Part shown: one piece after another, positions 49,102 through 61,126 of the stretch | Numbering within the stretch: position 1 is the stretch's first letter | Layout of the letters: every line of letters starts with the position of its first letter | DNA from: Blastomyces gilchristii SLH14081 | Lineage: Eukaryota > Ascomycota > Eurotiomycetes > Onygenales > Ajellomycetaceae | Direction of reading: 5' to 3' | Length of the DNA stretch: 64,000 nt | Assembly (NCBI RefSeq): GCF_000003855.2 | Contig: NW_003101676.1 | Coordinates: forward strand, 577,531 to 641,530 | Notes under the pieces: generated by a model | Seen by the model: only the letters and a program-made list of their open reading frames with translations | Databases searched by the model: none | What the model was told of the DNA's origin: nothing | Position numbers and translations under genes: made by a program

Positions 49102-50721
49102 ATGAGTTCAAAAGTACACTCAGTTGTTGTGGAGAAAGATGCTTTCTTAAATACTATTCCTGAGATTGAAATTCTGAAGAGAAGAAAGAAAGAAGAGATA
49201 GAGAAACAACAAGTTCTTGAAATACAGGAACTTGAAAAAGCAAGTAAAATTCTTGAAAAGCAGTGTCTGAGTGAGATGAATGAAGAAGTTCTGTTAATTC
49301 TTCATGCTCAGGCTAGACAACTACAGGAAGTGATCAAGTTCAAACTTGGAATTTCAAACACAGTTCAAAAAACTTTGAAAATTTCTAATACAATCACTGA
49401 CTCTTCAGTTTGCTCTTCTTTCTTTTCTACTTCTTCTTCTTCTCCTTCTTTGAATCAGAAGAAAACATATGCTCAAGCAGCTGAATCTACTGTCTCTAAA
49501 CCTGCTGTCTCTAAATCTGCTGTCTCAAAACCTGCTCAAAATCCTGAGAAAACTGAGAAGAATACTGCTCATGCCTCTATTCATAGAAAAGTAGAAAAGA
49601 AAATGCAAAAAGAGAAAAACTTTCAAATCTTCAGAAATAGAAGACTTATTCTCAAAGTCTCAAACCAGGACATTCTGCAAAGAAACAAGCTAAACTCAAA
49701 TCTCATTTTCAGAATCAGAAATGAAATTAACCAGCAGTTCTTTTCTCAGTTGATGACTGATATTGAAGTTCAAAAACCAGTTATAGCTTCAATTGAATCA
49801 TCATTCTTTGAAAACTTCATCATTCTGACTACAATGCCTGAATTCAGTGCTGAATTCCTTATTCAGAATGAGAATCTCTGAAAGTCAGCAGTAGAATCTT
49901 TGTTAAACACAACAATTCTATCTGAAAGAGATGAAAAGTGAGACAAATTCATTCTTCATGATATTTCAGTTGAAATTTTTGACTGTGAAGAAGGAATGCT
50001 ACTTCTCAAAAATGAATTGAAAGAATACAACTCTATTCAACTGAGAAAGAAGCCTGTATGACTAAATTCAATTGAGTTCAGACAAAGCAGAAGAAATGCC
50101 TCTGTTCTAGTATATACAAAAACACTTGAACAGTCAAAGATCTCTGAAGTAAGAGTAGCAGGTTTGAAAATAAGAGTTCATGAATACAAAGACTCAAGGA
50201 TGAACCTCAAAGCTCAAACACAGTGTTCAAACTGTCAAAGATATGAACACTTTGCAATCTCATATTTTAGAGACTCAAAATGTGCATTCTGTGTCAGAGA
50301 TCACAAAACTAGTGAGCATAAATATGAAACATGCTCAAAAAGAGGTGAAATTTGTCAACATACTCTGCTTAAGTGCTCTAATTGTAAAGAAAAACATGCA
50401 TCTAGCTTAAAAGAATGTATGTTTGCTCCTAGAACTCAAAAGAACTGGAGAAAAGATGAAGCTCAAAGTCAATCTAGAACTGAAGAGAAGAGTCAAGCCA
50501 GTAAACTTACAACTGCAAGCTCAAAAAGAAGAAACTCTCAACTATCTAAGTCTTCAAACTTCAACTCTCCAGCTAAATGTAAACAGAACTTGAATTCTCA
50601 AACTTCTGTTAAGATTAGAGAATTGAGAAATGACTCTGATAATAAACTAGATATAATGCAAGCAGTTGAGATTCCTACTTTTCAGAACAGTTATAATCTA
50701 CTATCTGATAATAGTGATTAG
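49102..50721 (+). pseudogene. LINE ORF1 (gag-like, zinc knuckles), three TGA stops
   Basis: A 540-codon frame from ATG 49102 to TAG 50721. It is interrupted only by TGA at 49879 and two more before 50164, each at a probable Trp. Domains: charged coiled-coil-like N-terminus (residues ~20-90), Ser-rich linker (~100-120), VSKPAVSKSAVSKPA repeat (~131-147), RNA-binding core, then Cys/His knuckles at residues ~370-440 (CSNCQRYEHF, CAFCVRDHKTSEHKYETC, CSNCKEKH). One Trp (TGG, NWRKD) survives. The product would bind LINE RNA. ORF2 starts 23 bases after the stop. Confidence 0.85.
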
Positions 50722-50744
50722 ATTCTACTCTACTCTCTTTTAGT

Positions 50745-53700
50745 ATGAATATACAATAAAAACAACAAAAAAAGTTTAAAAACTCTTCAAAAATCACATT
50801 TATTCAAAATAATGTGGATAGAAACTCAAATTGTATTTATTCTTGTCTTCAAATTGTATTTGAATAAAAAGTTGATTTTATACTGCTTCAGGAGCCGAAT
50901 TTTGATGCTGAGCAAAAATATGTTATTTCTCATTCAAGCTACTACTGCTTTTTATCTCAAAAGTCTGAGATAAAGTCAAGAGTAGTGATCTATGGAAGAA
51001 AGAGATCAAGATATCAATTTAATCTAAGATTTGATATCATGTCTGACCCTGATATTCTGGTGAGTGATATTATAGATAAAGAAAATGAGTTTGATACTAT
51101 ACAGCTCATAAATATCTATAATGAAAAGTCATTGAAGGAAAATAACAATATCTGGACAATTGATAGAGGATTTCTGAACATAACTTCATCAAGAAACTCT
51201 ATAATTGCAGGAGATTTCAATGCACATCATCCCTGATGAAATTCAGAATGCAAGAGAGCAGTGAGAGCTGATAATCTGATTGAATGAACCTTTGAGCATT
51301 CAATAGATTTGATTAATAAGTCTGATCAACAAACATTCTTTAGAAAAGGCATGAAACAGAAGTCTATTATAGATCTAATCTTCATGTCATAAAATCTAAT
51401 GAAAAGAAGACTTGTAAACTGGTTTATTGATTCAAATGAGACATCAGGATCAGGTCATGAGATTATTCAATTTGATATTGAACTGAGTGAAAAACAAATA
51501 AGTGAAAATCCTCTTCTCTCTAATCAGTATAACTTTGAAAAAGCTGATTGAAAAGCAGTTGAAGAAAGTATAAAACTGCTAAAATCTGAAAGACAGAATG
51601 AGCTATATTGAAATTCTGGTCAAGATATCTCAAATGAAATGCTTGAGAATAGAGTGAAGCTTATTACATCTATTATTCTAACAAGTGTTAGAGATAATAT
51701 TTCAAAAAGAAAATCTTCTGAGTATTCAAAATCTTGATGAAATGAGAATATCTCATCTAAAAGGAAAGAATTAGCTACTGCTAGAAGAGATTGGAAAAAT
51801 AATGTAATATCTGATGAAGAGTTCAAAGCTGTCAGAAATGAATATTTTTCAGATATCAAAAGAGCTAAAACAGACTGCTGGAATAAATTTCTTGAAGAAG
51901 CACAAGGGAAGGAAATTTTTAAAGCTTTTAACTATACTAAAACAAGAAGTGTAGCAAAACTTCCAGCCTTAGAATATGAGTTTCAGAATGAATCATATAC
52001 AGCAAACTCTTTTGAGAAAAAATGTCAAGCTTTCATGAGAATTCTCTTTCAGAACTCATCAGACTCAGATTCAGATTCAGAGGAAGAGAATATATCACTT
52101 CTCAACTACATTGATGAAAATGACTGGAAATGGCCTGATCTTACACAAGATGAATTAGAGTCAGCTATCTTCTCAAGTTCTGTTAAAACTGCTGCAGGTC
52201 CTGATTCAATTAATCACTTGATTATTCAAAATACATATTCCTACTTAAAGAATGAATATTTTGAGCTCTTTTTCAATCTCTTGAAAAATGAATATCATCC
52301 TGAATGCTGAAGAGAAGCCACTGGAGTGATTCTTGCAAAATCTAATAGAAAAACTTCAATTTCTAAGTTATATAGAGTAATATCTCTATTGAACTGTTTA
52401 GAAAAGGTTTTAGAAAAGATAATAGCTACTTGACTATCTTTTATAAGCTCTATAGATGATTCTCTTTTATTCAGTGAATAAATGAGAGGTAGAAAACAGT
52501 GTTCTGCAATTGACACTGTTCTCTCAGTTGTTCATGATATTCAAATAGCAAAACATAAGGGTCTGGTCTCAACTGCAGTTTTTATTGATATAAAGAAAGC
52601 ATTTGATCATGTTTCAAAGTCAAAGTTAATTCAGACATTGAAGATATTAAAACTGCCACTTTCTCTAATAAAATGAGTTAACTGTTTTATGTCTAAAAGA
52701 ATTATACAACTCTTCTTTGATGGAATGAAATAAGACAAGACTGAGATAAAAATAGGAGTATCACAGGAATCTTCAATCTCACTCATTTTATTTGCAATAT
52801 ACACTGCATATCTATTCAAAAATAGAAATATGAGAATAGTGTGATCTCTGAGTTATGTGAATGATATTGGTCTAGTCTACAGCTCAAAACTATCAAAGAG
52901 AATTTTGAAAGTAATTGAAGAAGCTGTAAAGAAAATCTTTGTTAGAACAGATATCAATCAAATTCAATTTAATATGAATAAAACTGAGTTAATTCATTTC
53001 TTTTCTAGACTCAATGAGAAAGAACTATCTCTAACTCTTTTAAATAGAGAGATTAAACTCAGTGTAAATGTCAAATGATTAGAAGTATGATTAAACTCCA
53101 AGTTGAATTTTAAATATCACATTCAACAAAGAACTGTCAAGGCAGAAAGACTATTGAACAACATAATCAGACTATTAAATACAGAGAGAGGTCTATCCTT
53201 CCAGGCTATGAGACAGTTATATATAGCCTGTATTACATCAGTAGCTGATTATGAAGTTCAAGTTTGATGAAATAATCAAGAGAATTTCACTGAACTCTTT
53301 CAAAGTCTGTAAAACAGAGCCTTGAGAAGAATTCTGAAAGCATTCAAATCATCTTCTATTAAAGCAATGAAAGTTGAAGCTTCAATTCCTTCTTCTGCTA
53401 TTAGATTTGAAAAGGCCTGTATGAACTATGCTCTGAGAGTTGTAAAGATGAGCTCAAATCATATAATCAGAGAAAGAGTCTCTTCTTCATTTTCATCAAT
53501 TAACTCTGGAAATGAACTGGATTGGAATAGATTTCTTGATTGAAATGAAAATAATTCTTCAAAGAAAATGCCTTCTCAACTGTACAGACTATGCTCTCTG
53601 ATTAAAAATCAATTTTCTTCTTTAAATGTTGAAAAAGTTGATCATGAGAAGTTATCTCTCTGGAGAGAAAAGCTTGAATCTCTTATAGACTTATAAATAA

Positions 53701-54707
53701 GTGAACTATCAAAAGAGAAAGAATATAAACAGCATTTGAAGAGAATTTCTACAATCAATATAAAAGACTCTATTCTGGTTTATTCAGATGGCTCAAAAAA
53801 TGAGAACTTGAATAGATTAGGCGCAGGCATTGCTTATACTGAAGATAATATTAATTTTATCTCAGATTTCTGGAATCTAGGCTCTGAATGTGAAGTCTTT
53901 GATGCTGAACTATTTGTAATAGTGAAAGCTTTCAAACTCATTGAAATAAAATCTCATAAAAGAGGAAATTGTTTGAAAGAGGCATGGATATTCTCTGATA
54001 GTCAAGCTGCTTTAAAAAGACTTAGAAATAGTCAGATTCATAATGATCAAATGAATCTTGAACTGATCTTAAACTCTGTTTTGAAAATTCAAAAGAGAAG
54101 AACATCAAAGCTGATAATTCATCTGCACTGAGTTCCTGCTCACATGAATATTCATGGTAATGAATTGGCTGATTCAGCTGCAAAAAAGGGTGCAGAATTA
54201 AGCAGATCTATTCAAAAAATTGTGTCCTGGTCTTTTATAAAGAGAAAAATAAAAGAATCTTGTTTAGACAAGTGGAATGAAAGCTGGCAGAAATAAAAGA
54301 AGAGTATACATTATTCAAGATTTGAAACAAAACCCAAGTGGAAATCTTGTTCAATTAAATGTAAAAAGAAAATATTCTCATCTATAATACAGCTGAAACT
54401 AGGACATGGCTATTTCAAATCTTATATACAAAGATTTGATGATAGATTTGACTCAATAGAATGCTTGTTCTGCAATACAAATGAGAATCCTGAGTATATT
54501 GTAATGCACTGTGCATTATACAATAGTCTCAGAGCCAGATTGAAAGAGAAGTATGATCTAAATCAATTAAATATGAGATTCTTATTCTCAACTGAGACAG
54601 GAATTAAATACTTAATAGACTTTCTATCAGAAACTCAAGCAGCTACAAGAAAATGGCTAAATTCAGAATTATCTGAGTATGAAGAGGAGGAAATTAATCA
54701 GATATAG
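50745..54707 (+). pseudogene. LINE ORF2: endonuclease, RT, RNase H, Cys/His tail
   Basis: A single 1321-codon frame. Order: APE-type endonuclease (LLQEPNF; AGDFNAHHP followed by two TGA where WW is typical, 51180-51239; SGSGHE), RT (RVISLLN; FIDIKKAFDHV; Q-E-S-S where Q-G-S-P is expected; box Y-V-N-D at 52854-52865), RNase H with all sites intact (YSDGS near 53780; FDAEL; SDSQAAL; HMNIHGNELAD near 54150) and a C-terminal CLFC...HC motif (54465-54530). About 17 in-frame TGA and a few TAA interrupt it; TGG also survives at over a dozen sites. The loss of the first RT Asp means this copy would be inactive even without the stops. Confidence 0.9.
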
Positions 54708-55015
54708 TCTGTTAAAACAGCTATACACTCTCTTTTAATAATTTGTTTTGTTATAGTCTCTCTTTACTTTATCTTTTTCTTTATCTTTTTCTTTCAATTT
54801 CTTTCTATCTATTTATTTAATGTGTCTATCTTTGAGACTGTGTTCTTTTTCTCTTTTCTTTTGTCATGATATTGTCAAATGGTTTCAAAGTATTAAAAGA
54901 TGTTAAAATACTGCAATTTGTAAACAGTTTTTGTATTCTGGGCTGGAATTTTCTAATTTTGCATATCTGAAATTGATGAATGTATAATAGTTAACTTTAC
55001 AGACATAGAAAAAAC

Positions 55016-55037
55016 CCTGAGAACTAAAGTTCTCAGG
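55016..55037 (+). other. LINE 3' UTR stem-loop
   Basis: CCTGAGAAC, TAAA, GTTCTCAGG: a 9-bp stem with a 4-base loop, about 55 bases before the (TAA)n tail. The stem is kept at about 2711 and 17833 in otherwise mutated copies. Probable RT recognition structure, by analogy with other LINEs. Confidence 0.65.
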
Positions 55038-55308
55038 TAGATGTCATAGTCTCTGACTGCATACATCTATAATTGAAGAATAATAATAATAATAATTCAA
55101 TAGATTCTGTAAGGGATTAAACACTAGATTTCTATTGAATTTGAGAACTAACTCTATATTAATATAATCATTGACAAAGTCTTCTGTTTTAAGATATAAA
55201 TAATCAGTTCCTCTACATTCTGCTGATAATATTTATATTATTATATAGAAACAGACTTATATTCTCTATAATATCAAGACTCTGAAGAGAAAAAGTCTTG
55301 ATAGAGAG

Positions 55309-55813
55309 TAGACTGACTATGTAACCGTGTCTGAGATCAGAATCAGAATATTTAATAGTCTCAGTATTAATTTGACTGATCTTATTACACAGTTTTAAGA
55401 TTATGTAGTGATCTCATACTATCTCAGTGAGACTTACTGTCTACTCTTATCACATTTTTCAAATGAGACTATGATTTTCACTTCTCAATTTAAATTATTT
55501 TTATTGCTTTAAATGACTTTAAATCTTATTTAAGTATTATCAAAAAGTGTTACATTTTAAAAAATTGAAAATAGGCTAAAAAAAACTAAAAATGTCTAAA
55601 AATAGTAACTTTATGTCAAGAATGAAACTAAATAAGACTAAATGAGACTACTTTCTTATTTTTTCTAAGTCATGATTTCATTTTGAGATTTGATATATAG
55701 TCACTTTGCATATTTTTTTAATAATTAGTTCCAGCAGAATCCATGCCAAGAAATGTATGAGATCAGATTAAATGAGATTAAATATGAAATTCATAGTCTC
55801 AGCGGCCAGTCTA
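55309..55813 (-). mobile_element. hAT-type MITE, copy 4
   Basis: 505 bp, reverse orientation, perfect 8-bp duplication ATAGAGAG at 55301-55308 and 55814-55821. It lies in the 5' UTR of L6; L5 shows the empty site. This is the most mutated copy. Confidence 0.9.
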
Positions 55814-56496
55814 ATAGAGAGTATATAGTAATGTATATCTTAGCAGTTTCTATCTCATTCTTCTACAGTAGTTACTGTAAAAAAAAAAATTTTAGAATTA
55901 GTTTTTTTACTTCTCTTGAAAAAGTAAGGTGTGTTTCTCTAGATTTTATACAATATTCTTACAAAGAATTAAAAACAGAGTTTTTTTCTGTTATAATTTC
56001 ACATTCTTTTAAGTAATAATTACTTTTTCAGTAACTGAAGAGCTTTCATTAATACTTAATTCTTTTTTACACTCTTTATTAACTGATTTGAGTTGCATAC
56101 TTGTTGTGTGAGAAGAATTAAATGATTTAGAATAAAATTGAATAGTTTTAACTAATTTCTCTGCAAAATATTGACTTATTTTTTGTCAGTTTTTCTCTTA
56201 GAAACTGTCATATTATCTGATTTATTATCAATTGATATTATACTTTTCCTCACTGTATCTCAAGAAAGAGATTACAAAGATTTTATTGATTTATCTCAAA
56301 AATCAATTTTAGTTTATTAGATTCTCTTCAAAAATCTAACCTAGTTACTGAACTAGTGTGAAAAAAAATCAGATATTTTATATATAAAAGTCTTTTATTC
56401 TTCTTTTAAAACAGTCTGACTAACTTTTCAATTGAAAATAGACTTAGAAATCTCTCAATTAAAACAGTCTGATTAACTTTTCATTGAGTGAGAACA

Positions 56497-58098
56497 ATGA
56501 GTTCAAAAGTACACTCAGTTAATGTGGAAAAAGATGCTTTTTCAAATACTATTTATAAGATTGAAATTCTGAAGAGAAGAAAGAAAGAAGAAATAGAGAA
56601 ATAACAAGTTCTTGAAATACAGAAACTTGAAAAAGTAAGTAAAATTCTTAAAAAGCAGTGTCTGAGTGAGATGAATGAAGAAGTTCTGTTAATTCTTCAT
56701 ACTCAGATTAGACAACTACAGAAGATGATCAAGTTCAAACTTGAGATTTCAAATATAGTTTAAACAACATTGAAAATTTCTAGTATACTCACTGACTCTT
56801 TATCTTACTCTTCTTCTTTTTCTACTTCTTCTTCTTCTTCTTTAAATTCAAAGAAAATATATGCTCAAGCAGCTGAATCTGCTGTCTCTAAATCTACTGT
56901 CTTAAAATCTGCTTAAAATTCTGAGAAAACTGAGAAGAATACTGCTCATGCTTCTATTCATAGAAAAGTAGAGAAAAGAATGGAAAAAAAGACAAACTTT
57001 CAAATCTTCAGAAATAGAAGACTTATTCTCAAAGTCTTAAATCAGAATATCTGGCAGAGAAATAAGATAAACTCAAATCTCATTTTCAGAATCAGAAATG
57101 AAATTAATCAGCAGTGCTTTTCTCAGTTAATAACTGATATTAAAGTTTAAAAATCAGTTATAGCTTCAATTGAGTTATTCTTCTTTAAAAATTTCATTAT
57201 TCTGACTACAATGCCTGAATTCAGTGCAGAATTCCTCATTCAGAATGACAATCTCTGAAAATCAGTAATAGAATCTTTGTTAAACACAATACTTCTATCT
57301 GAGAGAGATGAAAAGTGAGACAAATTCATTCTTTATAATATTTCAGTTGAAATTTTTGACTGTGAAGAAGAAATGCTACTTCTTAAAAATGAATTACAAG
57401 AATACAATTCTATTTAATCAAGAAAAGAGTCTGTATAACTAAATTCAAGTAAGTTCAGATAAAGTAGAAGAAATGTCTCTGTTCTAGTATATACAAAGAT
57501 ACTTGAACAATCAAAGATCTCTGAAGTAAAAGTAGCAGATTTGAAAATGAGAGTTCATGAATACAAAGACTCAAGAATGAATCTCAAAGCTTCAACACAT
57601 TGTTTAAACTATCAAAGATATGAATACTGTATAATATTTTATTTTAGAGACTCAAAATGTGTATTCTATGCTAGAGATTACAAAACTAGTAAGTATAAAT
57701 ATGAAATATACTTAAAAAGAGATGAAATATGTTAATATACTCTGTTTAAATACTCTAATTGCAAAGAAAAATATGCATCTAGTTTAAAAGAATGCATATT
57801 TACTTCAAGAACTCAATAGAACTGAAGAAAAGATAAAGCTCAAAGTTAATCTAGAACTGAAGAAAATAGTTAAGTCAGTAAACCTATAACTGTAAGCTTA
57901 AAAAGAAGACACTCTTAACTATCTAAATCTTCAAACTTCAATTTTTCAGCTAAATATAAATAGAATTTGAATTCTCAAACTTCTGTTAAGATTAGAGAAT
58001 TGAGAAATAACTCTGATAATAAACTAAATAGAATATCAGCAGTTAAGATTTCTGATTTTCAAAATAGTTATAATCTACTATCTGATGATAGTGACTAG
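56497..58098 (+). pseudogene. LINE L6 ORF1
   Basis: About 534 codons, parallel to L5 ORF1, with the same MSSKVHSV start but many TAA, TAG and TGA. In the knuckle region (57541-57735) several ligands are lost (CLNYQRYEYC, for CSNCQRYEHF). Confidence 0.8.
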
Positions 58099-58127
58099 AT
58101 TCTACTCTATCTCTACTCTCTTTCAGT

Positions 58128-58877
58128 ATGAATATATAATAAAAATAACAAAAAAAGTTTAAAAGCTCTTTAAAAATCACATTTATTCAAAATAATGTGA
58201 ATAGAAACTTAAATTACATTTATTCTTATCTTTAAATTGCATTTAAATAAAAAGTTAATTTTATACTTCTTCAGAAACTGAATTTTAATACTGAGTAAAA
58301 ATACATCATTTCTCATCTCAGCTACTACTACTATCTATCTCAAAAGTCTGAGATAAAGTCAAGAGTAGTGATCTATGAAAGAAAGAGATTAAGATATTAA
58401 TTTAATCTAAGATTTAATATTATATCTGACTCTGATATTCTGATAAGTGATATTATAGATAAAGAGAATAAATTTAATATTATACAGCTTATAAATATCT
58501 ATAATAAAAAGTTATTGAAGAAAAATAACAATATCTGAATAATTAATAGAGGATTTTTAAACATAACTCTGTTAAGAAACTCTATAATTACAGAAGATTT
58601 CAATACACATCATTTCTGATGAAATTCAGAATGCAAAAGAGCAGTAAGAGTAAGATAAACTAGTTAAATAAATCTTTAAGCATTTAATAGATCTAGTTAA
58701 CAAGTCTGATCAATAAACATTCTTTCGAAAAGATATGAAACAGAAATCTATTATAGATCTAATCTTAATATTATAAAATCTAATTGAAAAAAGACTTATA
58801 AACTAGTTTATTAATTCAAATAAGACATCAGAATCAGATCATGAGATTATTCAATTTAATATTGAACTGAGTGAAAT
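58128..58877 (+). pseudogene. LINE L6 ORF2, endonuclease fragment
   Basis: Parallel to L5 50745-51490, with AGDFNAHH altered and stops throughout; truncated by the LTR of F. Confidence 0.75.
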
Positions 58878-59135
58878 TGTAAGAATAAGTGCTCGCAGGC
58901 AATTATTCAGGTGTTTGCAGCTTGACGTGATATGTACTGTTAACTACTAGAAGTATTCACAGTAGAAAGATAAAATATAGAGATTAAATGTATATTAGCA
59001 TTCAAGCTGAGTTGTGAATAGTATTCATGAACTTCAGTCTATATAGTTGTGTGTAGTCAAGGGCCACTAACTCTATTAATTATATAAGAGATAGAAATAG
59101 AGATAAAGAATCTGTAAGAAGTAAGATTTCTTACA
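58878..59135 (-). repeat. F 3' LTR
   Basis: 258 bp, TGTAAGAATAAG...GATTTCTTACA, ending in TG/CA, with CpG kept only toward the outer (left) side (GCTCGCAGG, GACGTG). The adjacent tract on the - strand, AGAGAGGAGAGAA (59138-59152), is a good polypurine tract. The partner LTR is outside the window, so the boundaries rest on termini and tract. Confidence 0.7.
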
Positions 59136-59159
59136 TATTCTCTCCTCTCTAAGACTTCA

Positions 59160-61120
59160 TCTGTGAAGTCTTTTACTGAGTGACTTCATAGAATCAGCTC
59201 AGCACTGCAGTGATACTTACTAAAAATTCTTTACATCTATAAAAAAAAACCTCAGTGAGATAAAATCTCTTGTTATTATAAAGAGAAAAGAGTCTGTCAC
59301 TCAGTTTCTTATTTCATAAGATTCTTTATAATCTACAGATTCTTCTCTGACTATTATACAGATTCATCTCATATCTTTTATACAGAAGAATTCTGATTGA
59401 CTCTCAATCATTTTCACAAGATTCTTGTATAATTATCACACAGATTCATCTCATAGATGAATCACTCTCTGTGAGATCATTCTTATTAAAGAGAAGCATT
59501 CACAAGTTAATCTTTCACTTATTCTTATAAATCATTGTTCTTTAACACTGTAGAATTATAAGAAATTTTTCATTCTTTTATCAACTCTGTAGAATTATAG
59601 AATCAAGATGTTTACAGTCTGCAATCACTCTTTGTAGTTATATAGAAAGATTCAGATCTGTAATTCATAATTATTCTTTATTTACTAGAGTGATCTAACT
59701 GTTTCATGAGATTATTCACAGTGCAAACAAATCTCTCTAAAGTAGTGTAAATATCTCATATCTATTCACAGAATCTTATCTTCTTTTCTCTTTTTCTATA
59801 ACAGCTCTTATTCTTATAAACTGTGAGTATTCTCATTTATCTGTGAAGTATTTTCACTCAGATGATAGAGAGAGTGTGTTTCTGATAATATTCATATATT
59901 GATTCAAGAACTTCTTAAGAATAAAAGTTTTTTTAATTTCAATACTCTTATAAATAATATCTGATCACTACTGAGCTTCTTATAAGTGTTCTCATAACTC
60001 TTCTGATCACTTTTTATCAGCTGATGAAGCAGAGATATTATCACTTATAACAGTATCTTCATCTTCTTTAGCTCTGTCATCACATCTGATCTTCAGCTCA
60101 GCAGTTAATCTCATATCTTCTTCAGATCAGTCTCTGACTTCAAGCAGCATAATCTCATTCTTTACTGTAAGTCTTCTCATAAGTAATTTCTTACAGATTC
60201 TAGCTAACAGTTCTTATAAAGCTCTCAGTGTTGTCAGTGTCTTCTACAGCTCTGCAGATCTACAATCACTCTCTCTCTATCTGTACAATCTCTGATCAGA
60301 TATATATAAATATGTCTAAATTCTCTATCAATACTTCTCACACTGCAGCGCATTTCTGTAATCTCATTGTCAATGAGAGATAAGTTCTCAAATATCTGTG
60401 AAATTCAGATAATCAAGATAATGTGAATATTATAAATTTGTAATAAGAGTTAATCTGAGTAGATGAGCTCTCTCATCACATCTCAATTATTTTCAGACTG
60501 AATACTTCAGTATAACTGAGAGAGTAAACACAGCTTTATGAGAAGTATCTAATTATATATATAGATGATCAGCTTTCAAGACTCTGCTGTAACTGTATAT
60601 ACTCTGATATTCAGCTTCTCTGAAGTCTGTGTATTTTCAGCAGTCTTTATATCAAATGTAATAATTATCTATATCACAGATATAATACTCTCTGCTTCTT
60701 TAAAGAGAAAAATTGATAGTTGTGAAGAAGATTGAGTATCACAGATATTAAGAATATAAGTATGAGTTTTCTTTATTTTTTCTTTATTACTCTCTAAATT
60801 ATGTTTACAGCTCTGTTTCTATTTTCTTATTTTTTTAACTTTAATAAGAATATGATTTCTTCTTTCTTTTATATACACTACAGACTGTTCATCTCAGTAG
60901 AAACTTATCATCTTATAGACTAGAATTTATAAATAACAGTATTAATATCTTTATTATAATCAGATTCTTAGTGAAGACTGTGTTATTCTGACTTAGCAGA
61001 ATTTATAGTATAAAAGTTATATCTCAGCTTTTACAGATATCTTATCTGCTCAGATAGTTCTTAAGTGAACTCATTTCTCTTATTAAAATATTCTTATCAC
61101 TGAATCTTGAATCAGAGCTT
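59160..61120. other. F interior without recognised domain
   Basis: About 2 kb between F's integrase and its 3' LTR; no domain and no long frame on either strand. It occupies the same position as the antisense frame in RLG-2, but I cannot support a frame here. Confidence 0.4.
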
Positions 61121-61126
61121 ATAATC

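Larger units (their letters stand above)
48167..55094 (+). mobile_element. Full-length Tad/I-like LINE (L5), best copy
   Basis: About 6.9 kb: 5' UTR (48167-49101), ORF1 (49102-50721), ORF2 (50745-54707), 3' UTR with hairpin and (TAA)n tail (55079-55094). Both ORFs are free of frameshifts and interrupted only by point stops. The other LINE fragments in the window (L1-L4, L6) belong to the same family. A LINE copies itself by target-primed reverse transcription, using ORF2's endonuclease and RT. Confidence 0.9.
55095..58877 (+). mobile_element. LINE L6, head-to-tail after L5, 3' truncated
   Basis: Begins ATTCAATAGATTC directly after L5's (TAA)n, then the same 5' UTR as L5, a MITE at 55309-55813, ORF1 (56497-58098) and the start of ORF2 (Met 58128). 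It is cut within the endonuclease at 58877 by Gypsy element F. It is more mutated than L5. Confidence 0.85.

Noticed and set aside
49879..51239. TGA read as Trp (alternative genetic code, or a mitochondrial contig)
   Set aside because: TGG is also used at over a dozen Trp sites; homologous copies have TGG where L5 has TGA (38179); TAA and TAG also interrupt the frames; and the elements are nuclear retrotransposons.
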